52,261 nt of DNA from Weissella confusa (GCF_004766315.1 NZ_PVSN01000007.1:1-52261), one strand, 5' to 3'; positions 24,975 through 34,306 are shown, counted from the first letter of the stretch. Notes: generated by a model not told the origin, from the letters alone. A program made the numbers and translations.

Positions 24975-25472
24975 ATGATGTTTGGATTTGGGAAGAAGAA
25001 AACAGCAGTGTTGGATCAACGACTATACACCCCGGTTATGGGTCAAGTAATTGAGCTAGAAGATGTTTCTGATCCGGTTTTTGCTGGTGGCATGATGGGA
25101 GATGGCTTTGCGGTCGAACCGACTGGAAATGAGATCGTTGCACCAGTCAGTGGGGAAGTGACAATGGTGCAAGGACACGCAGTGGGGTTCAAGCGTGCCG
25201 ACGGTTTAGAGATTCTGTTGCACATGGGAATTGATACAGTGTCGCTAGATGGGTCCCCATTCAAGATTACAGTGTCGGTTGGTGATGTTGTGCAAGGCGG
25301 CGATGTTATTGCGACAGCTGACTGGGCGCAAGTTGATGCAGCTGGCTTGCCAAAGACAACAATGGTCTTGATTACAAATACGGCTGATAAGTTGGCTTCG
25401 ATGACGATGGTCTTTCAGGAGGAAGCCGCAACAAATGCTGGTGAAGAAATCGCTACAGCAAAGGCTAAGTAA
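24975..25472 (+). CDS. PTS glucose-type EIIA component (trehalose operon)
   Basis: This soluble phosphocarrier of 165 residues is of the Crr/EIIA-Glc type. H83 in ILLHMGIDTVSL is the phosphorylated histidine, and the core TPVMGQVIELEDVSDPVFAGGMMGDG is conserved. It receives phosphate from HPr and passes it to the IIB domain encoded by the next gene, 14 bases downstream. Free-standing here, it may also serve other glucose-family permeases that lack a IIA domain. GGGGGA precedes ATG 24975; ATG 24978 is an alternative. It starts the trehalose operon behind the cre site. Confidence 0.9.
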   Translation: MMFGFGKKKTAVLDQRLYTPVMGQVIELEDVSDPVFAGGMMGDGFAVEPTGNEIVAPVSGEVTMVQGHAVGFKRADGLEILLHMGIDTVSLDGSPFKITVSVGDVVQGGDVIATADWAQVDAAGLPKTTMVLITNTADKLASMTMVFQEEAATNAGEEIATAKAK

Positions 25473-25486
25473 GGGGGAGCGAGGTT

Positions 25487-26974
25487 ATGGGAAAAGATTA
25501 TCGACCGTTAGCGAATGATATTGTGGCAGCCGTTGGTGGGCCGGAGAACGTCAACAAGGTGATTCATTGTATTACGCGTTTGCGTTTTTACCTGAAGGAC
25601 GAAACCAAAGCGGACTCAGAAGCGATTCGTGAGATGCCAGGCGTGGCTGGAGCGGTTTACAACGAACAACTTGGTCAGTATCAAGTGGTTATTGGGCAAG
25701 AGGTCGCTGATGTTTACGATGAAGTGACCAAAATTTTGGGTCAAACGGATGTGGAAGAAACAACGACAACGCAAGCACCGAAGCCAACGACGACGCTAGG
25801 CTGGGTGTCGCATGGCTTTAAGCTGTTGATTGCGACGATTACAGGGTCAATGATGCCGGTAATTGGCTTGTTGGCGGCGTCAGGAATTCTGAAAGGGTTC
25901 CTAACGCTATTCACGTTTAACTTCCATTTGATTGATACGGATTCAACGACATACACCATCATCAACGCGATGGGTGATGCGGCGTTTTACTTCTTGCCGA
26001 TCTTGGTTGGATTCTCAGCTGCAAAACAATTGAAGTCTGATCCGATTACGGTAGCCGCAATTGCGGGTGTATTGGTTCACCCAACGATTGCTGAATTGTG
26101 GAGCGCACCAACGAAGGGGATGAACGAATTATTCGGGGTGCCACTGAATGCCGATTTCTTCGGACTGCCAATTCACATTCCACAATATACGTATTCAATT
26201 TTCCCAATCATTTTTGGGGCATGGCTCGCACGACCAGTCGGCAACTGGTTTAAGAAGGTATTGCCAGTGTCGTTGCGTTCAATTTTTCAGCCGTTGTTCA
26301 CAGTATTCATCGTCACAGCAGTCATCTTGTGTGTGATGGGACCGGTGATTTCATTGATTTCAGCCGGCATGGCGTGGCTGATTCACTTGTTGGTGACAGC
26401 AAACGAAGCAGTTGCCGGTTTGATTATCGGCGGGTTGTACCAGTGCTTGGTAATCTTCGGCTTACACTGGATGGTCATTCCGCTACTTTCAAACGATTTG
26501 GCGACGACGGGACACTCGGTATTGAACGGGTTGATTAACTTCTCAATGATTGCGCAAGCAGCTGGTGCATTAGCAGTATTCGTTAAGTCAAAGCAAGCTA
26601 ACATAAAGGGTCTTGGTTTGGCCGGCGCCTTGTCTGGTTTCGCTGGTGTTACCGAGCCAGCTGTGTACGGTATTAATTTGAAGTACGGTCGCGTCTTTTG
26701 GATGGCCAATATCGGTGGTGCCGTGGGTGGCTTCATTGCTGGCTTGATGAAGATTGATATGTGGGGCTTCACTGGATCTTTGATTGGGTTCCCATCATTT
26801 ATCAATCCGAAGACGGGAATCGATATGAGTTTCTGGGCCTTTTGGGCTGGTAGTGCAGCGACAATCGCGGTGTCATTCTTGTGTGTTTACTTCTGGGGCT
26901 TCAAGGATAGTGATACCGAAGTTGCCAAGACTGCTGAAAAGAAGAATGTCTTTAAGACAGCGCAGGGGGCATAG
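25487..26974 (+). CDS. PTS trehalose-type EIIBC permease
   Basis: The 495-residue protein joins a IIB domain (1 to about 85, C28 in VIHCITRLRF as phosphocysteine) to a IIC membrane domain with about ten hydrophobic segments. IIC marks are GVLVHPTI, PLHI-like GLPIHIPQYTYSIFP, GLHWMVIPLL and the substrate region GFAGVTEPAVYGINLKYGR. GVTEPA is the glucose-superfamily signature with its catalytic glutamate. It imports and phosphorylates trehalose to trehalose 6-phosphate. The specificity comes mainly from the adjacent phosphotrehalase gene, so sucrose or another glucoside is not ruled out by the permease alone. Confidence 0.9.
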   Translation: MGKDYRPLANDIVAAVGGPENVNKVIHCITRLRFYLKDETKADSEAIREMPGVAGAVYNEQLGQYQVVIGQEVADVYDEVTKILGQTDVEETTTTQAPKPTTTLGWVSHGFKLLIATITGSMMPVIGLLAASGILKGFLTLFTFNFHLIDTDSTTYTIINAMGDAAFYFLPILVGFSAAKQLKSDPITVAAIAGVLVHPTIAELWSAPTKGMNELFGVPLNADFFGLPIHIPQYTYSIFPIIFGAWLARPVGNWFKKVLPVSLRSIFQPLFTVFIVTAVILCVMGPVISLISAGMAWLIHLLVTANEAVAGLIIGGLYQCLVIFGLHWMVIPLLSNDLATTGHSVLNGLINFSMIAQAAGALAVFVKSKQANIKGLGLAGALSGFAGVTEPAVYGINLKYGRVFWMANIGGAVGGFIAGLMKIDMWGFTGSLIGFPSFINPKTGIDMSFWAFWAGSAATIAVSFLCVYFWGFKDSDTEVAKTAEKKNVFKTAQGA

Positions 26975-26976
26975 TG

Positions 26977-28608
26977 ATGAGTTTTCACGATAAAGTGGTT
27001 TATCAAATTTATCCTAAGTCATTCAATGATTCGAATGGCGATGGGGTTGGTGATTTACCCGGCATTATTGAAAAGGTGCCCTATCTAGCTGATTTGGGTG
27101 TTGATGTCCTTTGGCTGAATCCGTTCTATCCTTCACCGCAGCGTGATAATGGGTATGATATTTCCGACTATACGGCGGTTGATCCGCGGTTTGGGATGAT
27201 GGCCGACTTTGAGAAACTGGTTGCAGTCGCCCAAGAATAGGACATGGGCTTGATGTTAGATATGGTCCTTAATCACGTGTCGACCGAGCACGAGTGGTTC
27301 CAAAAGGCATTGGCCGGTGACGAAACCTATCAAGATTATTTCATTTTGCGTGATGAACCAAATAATTGGCCATCCAAGTTCGGCGGGAGTGCTTGGGCGC
27401 CGTTCGGAGATACCGGCAAGTATTACTTGCATCTATATGATGAAACGCAAGCTGATTTGAATTGGCGCAATCCAGCCGTACGTCGTGAACTGCAGGATGT
27501 GGTGAATTTTTGGTTGGATAAAGGTGCGGTTGGCTTACGCTTTGATGTGATTAATGTGATTGGTAAAGATGAGTTGTTGCGTGATAACGACGTGAATGAG
27601 GGGAAGGCTGAGTACACTGATACGCCGGTGGTGCATGATTACTTGCAAGAGCTAAATGCTGCAACCTTTGGAAAACGTGATGGCATCATGACAGTTGGTG
27701 AGATGAGTTCAACGACTGTCGAAAACTGCATTATGTACACGCGACCTGACCGCCATGAATTATCGATGACGTTTAACTTCCATCATTTGAAGGTTGATTA
27801 TGAAACGGGGCAAAAGTGGACGGATGCGCCAGCTGACTTCAAGCAATTGCGTGATTTGTTGCATGAATGGAATGCAGGGATGTCGCAAGGTGGTGGTTGG
27901 AATGCGTGGTTCTGGAATAATCACGATCAACCACGTGCATTGAACCGCTTCATTAACGGTGATGAGTATCGTGAAGTCGGTGCCAAAATGTGGGCGGCCA
28001 GCATTCATTTGAATCGTGGCACACCTTATATCTATATGGGTGAAGAAATCGGTATGGTGGACCCGGATTTCGATAGCATGAATGATTATGTCGATGTTGA
28101 AAGCTGGCATGCATATGAAATGTTGCAAGCACAAGGTAAGTCGACCCAAGAAGCATTTGCGATTGTTGCTAAGAAGTCACGTGATAATTCACGTACCCCA
28201 ATGCAATGGGATGACAGCGACAACGCCGGCTTTACGACGGGGACACCGTGGCTAAAAGTCGGCACGCATTATAAAGACATCAACGTCGCTGATGAAATGT
28301 TGAACGGTGGTATTCGTTCCTTCTATCAGCAGCTCATCACGTTGCGTAAGACGGAACCCGTGATTGCAGAAGGTGATTATGAACCTTGGATACCAGAACA
28401 TGATCAGGTGTACGCCTACATTCGGCATCTTGATGGCACGCAATTGCTAGTGCTGAACAACTTTAGTAATGAAGTAACTAAGATTTCGATCCCAGAATGT
28501 TTTGTGACGGGGGATGTCCTGATTTCGAACTATGACGATGTCGCGGTTGCTGGTGTACAACGATTAGAAACTTATCAAACACTCGCAATAATTAGTCGAA
28601 AAGCTTAA
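26977..28608 (+). pseudogene. treA: Trehalose-6-phosphate hydrolase, interrupted by an internal TAG
   Basis: This is a GH13 alpha-glucosidase of about 543 codons that would cleave trehalose 6-phosphate to glucose and glucose 6-phosphate. KVVYQIYPKSFNDSNGDGVG and NPFYPSPQRDNGYDISDY are strongly phosphotrehalase-like, as is NNHDQPRALNRF. The nucleophile aspartate is in GLRFDVIN, the acid glutamate in TVGEMSST and the third acid in NNHDQ. At 27238-27240 a TAG follows AQE in the same frame; after it the conserved MGLMLDMVLNH continues. Either the gene is lost by one point change or this is a base error. Restart at ATG 27244 has no ribosome site and would lose the first barrel strands. ATG 26977 follows CAGGGGG and overlaps nothing; GTG 26974 is an alternative. 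Confidence 0.87.
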
Positions 28609-28670
28609 AGGTTTCGTTCATAAACGCTTGGTAATCTATTTCTAGCGTTGGATGAGAATTAATAATCGAG

Positions 28671-28702
28671 AAAGAGAAGTTTACTCCGGTAAATTTCTCT
28701 TT
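28671..28702. terminator. Terminator after treA
   Basis: AAAGAGAA and TTTACTCCGGTAAA form nested stems closed by TTCTCTTT. Flanking A/T allows use on both strands. Confidence 0.6.
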
Positions 28703-28850
28703 ACTAGTATATATTGGTACAAATCCATTAGTTACGTAGTTCACAATACTTTCGATAGCTTACTTAAAAATATGAAAACGCATGCATTTCCAGCTTTAAA
28801 TCACTTGTTTTCATGAAAATAAAACAAATGGTTGCACGATATTAGCCTTA

Positions 28851-28868
28851 TGTGATATTATTCACTTG
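28851..28868. promoter_or_regulatory. Candidate Rex operator upstream of adhE
   Basis: TGTGATATTATTCACTTG fits TTGTGA-N6-TCACAA on both half sites except the outermost bases. It lies 73 bases upstream of the adhE -35. Rex represses fermentation genes at low NADH/NAD+ and commonly controls adhE in Firmicutes. A second half site, TTTGTGAAAT, overlaps the promoter spacer. The rest of 28703-28850 shows nothing I can name. Confidence 0.5.
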
Positions 28869-28940
28869 TAGAAAAAAGAGACGAGAAAGGTTGGTATGAC
28901 GCATATGTTTGGTAAAAATAATCGATTTTGGCAAATGGTG

Positions 28941-28968
28941 TTGACAACATTTTGTGAAATGATATACT
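28941..28968 (+). promoter_or_regulatory. Promoter of adhE
   Basis: A consensus TTGACA at 28941-28946, a 16-base spacer and TATACT at 28963-28968. The leader is about 50 bases long. Confidence 0.82.
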
Positions 28969-29026
28969 AAGTATGTTAATAAATGAGCAAACGAATTTTT
29001 TGAAAGATATTTGAGAGGTTATAATC

Positions 29027-31723
29027 ATGGCTGATGCACCTAAGAAGAAGGTACTAACGGAAGAAGAAAAGGCAGCACGTTTCGAAGCTGCTAAGAAGAT
29101 GACTTCAGAATTGGTTGACAAGTCTGAAGTTGCGTTGAAGGAATTCTCAACGTACACGCAAGAGCAAGTTGATAAGATCGTTGCTGCAATGGCATTGGCT
29201 GGATCAGAAAACTCATTGTTGTTGGCCCACGAAGCTCACGATGAAACTGGTCGTGGTGTTGTTGAAGATAAGGATACGAAGAACCGCTTCGCATCAGAAT
29301 CTGTTTACAACGCTATCAAGAACGATAAGACGGTTGGCGTTATCTCAGAAGATCGCGTAACTGGTAAGGTTGAATTGGCAGCCCCACTTGGAATCTTGGC
29401 TGGTATCGTGCCTACGACTAACCCAACTTCAACGACTATTTTCAAGTCGATGTTGGCTGCTAAGACGCGTAACACGATTGTCTTCGCCTTCCACCCACAA
29501 GCTCAAAAGTCATCAGCACACGCTGCTAAGATCGTTTACGATGCAGCCGTTGCCGCTGGTGCTCCTAAGAACTTCATTCAATGGATTGAGAAGCCATCAC
29601 TAGATGGAACGACGACTTTGATTCAAAACCCAAAGATTGCTTCAATCTTGGCTACTGGTGGACCTTCAATGGTTAACGCCGCTTTGAAGTCAGGAAACCC
29701 ATCAATGGGTGTTGGAGCTGGTAACGGTGCCGTCTTCGTTGATGCAACTGCTAACATCGACCGCGCTGTTGAAGACTTGCTTTTGTCAAAGCGTTTTGAC
29801 AACGGTATGATCTGTGCCACTGAAAACTCATTGGTTATCGAAGCCCCAGTTTATGATGAAGTTATGCGCAAGTTGCAAGAACAAGGTGCATACTTGACGC
29901 CTAAGAAGGACTACGAGAAGGTTGCTAACTTCGTCTTCAAGCCAAACGCAGAAGGCTTCGGTGTTAACGGACCAGTTGCCGGAATGTCAGGTAAGTGGAT
30001 TGCCGAGCAAGCAGGTTTGAAGTTGCCAGAAGACAAGGATGTTTTGTTGTTCGAATTGGACAAGAAGAACATCGGTGAAGCTTTGTCATCAGAAAAGTTG
30101 AGCCCATTGTTGTCAGTTTACAAGGCTGCTGACCGCGAAGACGCTATCGAAATCGTACGCGCTTTGTTGAACTACCAAGGTGCAGGACACAACGCTGCTA
30201 TCCAAATCGGTGCGCAAGACGATCCATTCGTTAAGGAATACGCCGACAAGATTGAAGCATCACGTATCTTGGTTAACCAACCAGACTCAATCGGTGGTGT
30301 TGGAGATATCTACACTGACGCAATGCGCCCATCATTGACGCTTGGAACTGGATCATGGGGGAAGAATTCATTGTCACACAACTTGTCAACTTACGATTTG
30401 CTTAACATCAAGACGGTTGCACTTCGTCGTAACCGCCCACAATGGGTACGTTTGCCAAAGGACATCTACTACGAGTCAAACGCAATCACGTACTTGCAAG
30501 AATTGCCAAACATTGATCGCGCCTTCATCGTTGCCGACCCAGGAATGGTTAAGTTCGGCTTCGTAGACAAGATTTTGGACCAATTTGCTTTGCGCCAAGA
30601 CCAAGTGAAGACGTCAATCTACGGTTCAGTACAACCTGACCCAACTATCGGTCAAGCTATCGAAATCGCCCGTCAAATGTCAGAATTCCAACCAGACACT
30701 GTTGTCTTGATCGGTGGAGGTTCAGCTCTTGACGCTGGTAAGATTGCTCGCTTCTTGTACGAGTACTCTGCAGAAGAGGGTCACGAAGGAATCTTGAACG
30801 ACGATGCTGCCTTGAAGGAATTGTTCGGCGAGTTGGCACAAAAGTTCATGGATATCCGTAAGCGTATCGTGAAGTTCGATCACCAACACTTGACGCAAAT
30901 GGTTGCTATCCCAACGACGTCAGGAACTGGTTCAGAAGTAACGCCATTCGCCGTTATTACTGACGATGAGACGCACGTTAAGTACCCATTGGCTGACTAC
31001 GAGTTGACGCCACAAGTTGCCATCGTGGACCCAGAGTTCGTTATGACGGTGCCAAAGCGCACGGTTGCCTTCTCAGGTTTGGACGCTTTGTCACACGCCT
31101 TGGAGTCATACGTTTCAGTTATGGCCTCAGAATTCACTCGTCCATGGGCTTTGCAAGCTATCAAGTTGATCTTCGATAACTTGGAGACGTCATACAAGTA
31201 CGACCCAGCTAACCCAACTAAGGAAGGTCAAGAAGCACGTTCAAAGATGCACTACGCTTCAACTTTGGCAGGTATGTCATTTGCCAACGCCTTCTTGGGA
31301 ATTAACCACGCCTTGGCTCACAAGACTGGTGGTGCCTTCGGTTTGCCTCACGGATTGGCTATCTCAATCGCCATGAAGCACGTCATCAAGTTCAACGCGG
31401 TTACTGGAAACGTAAAGCGTACGCCATTCCCACGTTACGAGACTTACACGGCACAAAAGGATTACGCTGATATCGCTCGCTACCTTGGTCTGCAAGGAAA
31501 GAACGATGCTGAATTGGTTGAAGCATTGTTGGCTAAGATTGACCAATTGTTCGCTGGTGTAGAAGTTGTTCCAACTTTGTCAGCAAACGGTGTATCAAAG
31601 GCTGACTTTGACAAGGCTTTGGAGACTTTGCCTGACTTGGTATACAACGACCAAACAACGCCAGGTAACCCACGTCAACCACGTTTGGAAGAGATCCGCA
31701 CTTTGTTGTCAGACCAATTCTAA
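29027..31723 (+). CDS. adhE: Bifunctional acetaldehyde-CoA/alcohol dehydrogenase AdhE
   Basis: This fused enzyme of 898 residues reduces acetyl-CoA to acetaldehyde and then ethanol, regenerating two NAD+. That is essential for redox balance in the phosphoketolase pathway. The N-terminal half is an aldehyde dehydrogenase with its catalytic cysteine in NGMICATENS (about 264). The C-terminal half is an iron-type alcohol dehydrogenase with nucleotide site GGGSALDAGK and metal-binding segments SGLDALSHALE and HALAHKTGGAFGLPHG. The helical linker between them supports spirosome filaments in the family. Codon use is highly biased, as in the phosphoketolase gene. It has its own strong promoter, a Rex-like site and a terminator. 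Confidence 0.97.
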   Translation: MADAPKKKVLTEEEKAARFEAAKKMTSELVDKSEVALKEFSTYTQEQVDKIVAAMALAGSENSLLLAHEAHDETGRGVVEDKDTKNRFASESVYNAIKNDKTVGVISEDRVTGKVELAAPLGILAGIVPTTNPTSTTIFKSMLAAKTRNTIVFAFHPQAQKSSAHAAKIVYDAAVAAGAPKNFIQWIEKPSLDGTTTLIQNPKIASILATGGPSMVNAALKSGNPSMGVGAGNGAVFVDATANIDRAVEDLLLSKRFDNGMICATENSLVIEAPVYDEVMRKLQEQGAYLTPKKDYEKVANFVFKPNAEGFGVNGPVAGMSGKWIAEQAGLKLPEDKDVLLFELDKKNIGEALSSEKLSPLLSVYKAADREDAIEIVRALLNYQGAGHNAAIQIGAQDDPFVKEYADKIEASRILVNQPDSIGGVGDIYTDAMRPSLTLGTGSWGKNSLSHNLSTYDLLNIKTVALRRNRPQWVRLPKDIYYESNAITYLQELPNIDRAFIVADPGMVKFGFVDKILDQFALRQDQVKTSIYGSVQPDPTIGQAIEIARQMSEFQPDTVVLIGGGSALDAGKIARFLYEYSAEEGHEGILNDDAALKELFGELAQKFMDIRKRIVKFDHQHLTQMVAIPTTSGTGSEVTPFAVITDDETHVKYPLADYELTPQVAIVDPEFVMTVPKRTVAFSGLDALSHALESYVSVMASEFTRPWALQAIKLIFDNLETSYKYDPANPTKEGQEARSKMHYASTLAGMSFANAFLGINHALAHKTGGAFGLPHGLAISIAMKHVIKFNAVTGNVKRTPFPRYETYTAQKDYADIARYLGLQGKNDAELVEALLAKIDQLFAGVEVVPTLSANGVSKADFDKALETLPDLVYNDQTTPGNPRQPRLEEIRTLLSDQF

Positions 31724-31756
31724 TCTAGGTTAACGCCTCACAACTCAATATCTATA

Positions 31757-31797
31757 GCACCCACAAACTACAGCCATGGTTTGTGGGTGCTTTTATT
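31757..31797 (+). terminator. Terminator of adhE
   Basis: GCACCCACAAAC pairs with GTTTGTGGGTGC and is followed by TTTTATTT. Confidence 0.9.
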
Positions 31798-31868
31798 TAG
31801 ATGGTTCCAACAAACAATCAACAACGGATTTTGATAAAATAGAGGTGTCGAAAAGGAGGGGCTTGGCG

Positions 31869-32018
31869 ATGCAACATGAAGAAAGAATTGCGGTCACGCA
31901 AACAAAGAAGTCTTTGGGGAAAGATATGCCAGAGAAGCCTTTTAAGGGCTATGAAGAAACTTGTTTTGGACCATATTCTGATTTAATTACCGACTTCGGT
32001 AGTTACGGTTGGCGATAG
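31869..32018 (+). CDS. Small protein of unknown function (49 residues)
   Basis: I do not recognise this short protein. ATG 31869 follows a near-perfect AAGGAGGGG, which makes translation likely. The sequence begins MQHEERIAVTQTKKSLGK and ends PYSDLITDFGSYGWR. It is soluble, with one cysteine in ETCFGPYSD and an aromatic, glycine-containing tail. There is no signal peptide or membrane segment. It is a single-gene unit between terminators. Confidence 0.6.
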   Translation: MQHEERIAVTQTKKSLGKDMPEKPFKGYEETCFGPYSDLITDFGSYGWR

Positions 32019-32023
32019 TAAAC

Positions 32024-32055
32024 AATGCCTCGGACGAAAATTCCGGGGCATTTTT
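32024..32055 (+). terminator. Terminator after the 49-residue gene
   Basis: ATGCCTCGGA pairs with TTCCGGGGCAT and is followed by TTTTT. Confidence 0.85.
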
Positions 32056-32056
32056 G

Positions 32057-32095
32057 TTGCAGGGGCTTAACGCGAATCTGTATACTTTGCGTTAA
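32057..32095 (+). promoter_or_regulatory. Promoter with an inverted repeat around the -10
   Basis: TTGCAG (32057-32062), an 18-base spacer and TATACT (32081-32086). TTAACGC (32067-32073) and GCGTTAA (32089-32095) are perfect inverted arms that bracket the -10, a layout expected of a repressor operator. Confidence 0.5.
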
Positions 32096-32133
32096 CGAAA
32101 AACAATGGCAAACCCACACCCGAGAGAGTATAG

Positions 32134-33339
32134 GTGAAGGATTTGAAAAAGTGGCAAGTGGCCGGATTGGTCGGACTATCATTGGCGTTGGGGGGACTCG
32201 CCGTTGATGGAAAAGACGGAATCGTTAGTGGCTTTACAAGTGGCATCAATCAAAGTGGTGTCGTGATCAAGTATGTCGATGTGCGTACTGGGAAAGAAAT
32301 TGCACCGCAGGGTAATGCAAGTATTCGTCCTGGTGAGCAGCAAACCTTGGTGCCAATTGATATTCCGGGTTATACAACACCCGCATCAGTTACGCAGACC
32401 ATCAAGAGTCATACGTTAATTACATTTAAATATGTCCCTGAAACATATTCAGTAACGTTGCGTTATGTAGACGCGGATAACAATGATGTCGTGGCAACGA
32501 AAACGTATGATGCGACCTATGGGGCAAAGCTGATTATTCCGTCATTTTCACAAGACGGCTATCGCATGTCACGTGGGGATACAATGACGGTTAAGAAGTC
32601 ACAGACCATTACGTACAAGTTGGATCGTGCACCGGGGTCATCTTCGGTTCATAGCGAGCAATCTGATTTGGCGGGTAACCAACTAGGACAAGTATTGTCA
32701 GACCGAACGTTGGATTCACTGCAAGACTATGCGCTGGATGCATTGAACAGCTATCGTGCGCATTATGATGTGAGTCAGGTGTCGGCCTCTTCAGTGGCGT
32801 TGAATTTGGCAAAGCAAGAAATCCGTTGGGCGTTGGAGAATCCAAGTGATTTTGCAACCGACCCACACGGTAATTTCAACAATTTGTTCCAGACGTTGCC
32901 AACTTTTAAGATGACGGATGGCAAATTGAAGTACTACAACCAAGGTTCCGAGGAAACGAATGGTGATGGGTCGACGATTCAGCACATTACGGACGTTGAT
33001 TACGGTGCCGATGTTGATCAGAAGGATAATTTGACCTTTGGTAATGTGCCGGGTTCTTCAAGTAACGTTTGGACGCTAGCTGATTTAACGAGCGAAAAGC
33101 AGTTGAAGTTGCTGGCAGCTGATTTGGTGAAGCAATTTGGTGATGATGGCCAGCCGGCAGGGTACGATAATACGACCGCTGTGCAACAAGGTGCCTCACA
33201 CAAGATTGGCTTAATGACAGAGCAAACGCATAATTCGGCGGGACCAATTGAAGTTGGTTTTTCGGTTTATGCCAATCAAGATGGTACGTTGCGCGGGTAT
33301 GTAGAAGTTCTAACGCCAACGTTGATTGATAATGATTAA
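32134..33339 (+). CDS. Secreted MucBP-like protein with CAP-like C-terminal domain
   Basis: The 401-residue protein has an N-terminal hydrophobic segment (about 8-24). Two beta repeats of MucBP type follow (IKYVDVRTGKEIAPQ...VPIDIPGYT and LRYVDADNNDVVATKTYDATYG...QDGYRMS); MucBP repeats bind mucins. A Ser-rich linker leads to a C-terminal region (about 190-400) opening with LQDYALDALNSYRAHYDVSQ, similar to the start of CAP/SCP domains in lactobacillus surface proteins. No sorting signal or C-terminal membrane segment exists, so it is released or held by its N-terminal segment. GTG 32134 is used with GAGAGAG upstream; TTG 32143 is an alternative. Confidence 0.7.
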   Translation: MKDLKKWQVAGLVGLSLALGGLAVDGKDGIVSGFTSGINQSGVVIKYVDVRTGKEIAPQGNASIRPGEQQTLVPIDIPGYTTPASVTQTIKSHTLITFKYVPETYSVTLRYVDADNNDVVATKTYDATYGAKLIIPSFSQDGYRMSRGDTMTVKKSQTITYKLDRAPGSSSVHSEQSDLAGNQLGQVLSDRTLDSLQDYALDALNSYRAHYDVSQVSASSVALNLAKQEIRWALENPSDFATDPHGNFNNLFQTLPTFKMTDGKLKYYNQGSEETNGDGSTIQHITDVDYGADVDQKDNLTFGNVPGSSSNVWTLADLTSEKQLKLLAADLVKQFGDDGQPAGYDNTTAVQQGASHKIGLMTEQTHNSAGPIEVGFSVYANQDGTLRGYVEVLTPTLIDND

Positions 33340-33340
33340 A

Positions 33341-33378
33341 AAATACCGCACCTGAAAATAAGTTCAGGTGCGGTATTT
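33341..33378. terminator. Shared bidirectional terminator
   Basis: AAATACCGCACCTGAA pairs with TTCAGGTGCGGTATTT. It sits between convergent genes and serves both. Confidence 0.92.
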
Positions 33379-33380
33379 GC

Positions 33381-34211
33381 TTACAGTTCAAAATCGTCTG
33401 TCATTTCCAACTTAATTGGGGCGTGGTCTTGGCGCGCGCCGGTGTCGATGACGCTGAAGTTAGCCAATTGCTCGTTCAAACGAGTTGATGTGAGGTAGTA
33501 ATCAATACGCCAACCAGAATTGTTAATCTTTGACGTCTTTGAAATCTGAGCCCACCACGTGTAAACGCCGGCGAGGTCAGGGTTTAAGTGACGGAAGACA
33601 TCAGTGAAGCCGGCATCCAACAAGGCGCTGAACTTCGACCGTTCTTCGTCAGTAAAGCCAGCGCTCTTGTGGTTCGTCTTTGGGTTCTTCAAGTCGATTT
33701 CTTGGTGGGCGACGTTGAAGTCACCAGAGAAGATAACCGGCTTCTTAGCGTCCAAAGCTGAAACGTATGCACGGTAGGCATCATCCCAAGCTTGGCGTTC
33801 ATCAAGACGGGCCAACTCACTGCCTGAATTTGGCGTATAAACCGTTGATACATACACGTTAGGGAATTCAAGGGTGATAATACGTCCTTCGATGTCCATG
33901 TCGCCAGGAGCGCCAATTTCAGGCATCTCAACGGCGATTGGCTCCGTCTTTGAAAGCATCATTGTTCCAGAATAACCTGAGCGGCCTGTGCTCATACGTA
34001 GGTAGCGGTGGTAGCCTGGGAAAAGTTCATCCAGCGCAGCCGCCTGCTTCTTTGTTAAACCAGTTGGCTTCAACTTTGTTTCTTGGATTGCAAGTACGTC
34101 CGGTTGCTCAGCGGCGATATCTTGCAAAACTTGCCAAGTCATTTCGCCACGCGCTGATTTGTGTTCAACGGCCGCATTAACGCTATCAATATTCCATGAG
34201 ATGAACTTCAT
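33381..34211 (-). CDS. exoA: Exodeoxyribonuclease III / AP endonuclease
   Basis: This DNA repair enzyme of 276 residues cuts at abasic sites and has 3'-5' exonuclease activity. The family order is complete: FISWNIDSV at the N-terminus, QETK with the metal-binding glutamate, VYTPNSG, SGDFNVAHQEIDL with the catalytic Asp and Asn, YTWW, WRIDYYLTS and the C-terminal DHAPIKLEM with the catalytic Asp-His. It acts on the nucleoid in base excision repair. ATG 34211 is preferred because AGGTG lies at good spacing; GTG 34220 would overlap that site. It is transcribed opposite to its neighbours from its own promoter. Confidence 0.94.
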   Translation of the reverse strand: MKFISWNIDSVNAAVEHKSARGEMTWQVLQDIAAEQPDVLAIQETKLKPTGLTKKQAAALDELFPGYHRYLRMSTGRSGYSGTMMLSKTEPIAVEMPEIGAPGDMDIEGRIITLEFPNVYVSTVYTPNSGSELARLDERQAWDDAYRAYVSALDAKKPVIFSGDFNVAHQEIDLKNPKTNHKSAGFTDEERSKFSALLDAGFTDVFRHLNPDLAGVYTWWAQISKTSKINNSGWRIDYYLTSTRLNEQLANFSVIDTGARQDHAPIKLEMTDDFEL

Positions 34212-34245
34212 TTCAGGCACCTATCCTTTTTTTCTGTTTAATTCC

Positions 34246-34274
34246 ATTGTATCTAAAATTGGGGTGCCTGTCAG
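34246..34274 (-). promoter_or_regulatory. Promoter of exoA
   Basis: On the minus strand CTGACA (34269-34274), a 17-base spacer and TACAAT (34246-34251). Confidence 0.6.
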
Positions 34275-34306
34275 ATTACAATCTTGACCATAATATGACA
34301 ATTTCT

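Noticed and set aside
26977-27260. Programmed readthrough or codon reassignment at the TAG in treA
   Set aside because: No neighbouring gene uses internal TAG, many genes end in TAG, and no recoding structure is visible. A point mutation or base error is simpler.
28775-28795. cre site upstream of adhE (TGAAAACGCATGCA)
   Set aside because: Two fixed positions of the CcpA consensus are violated (A for T at position 10, G at position 12), and it lies far upstream of the promoter.
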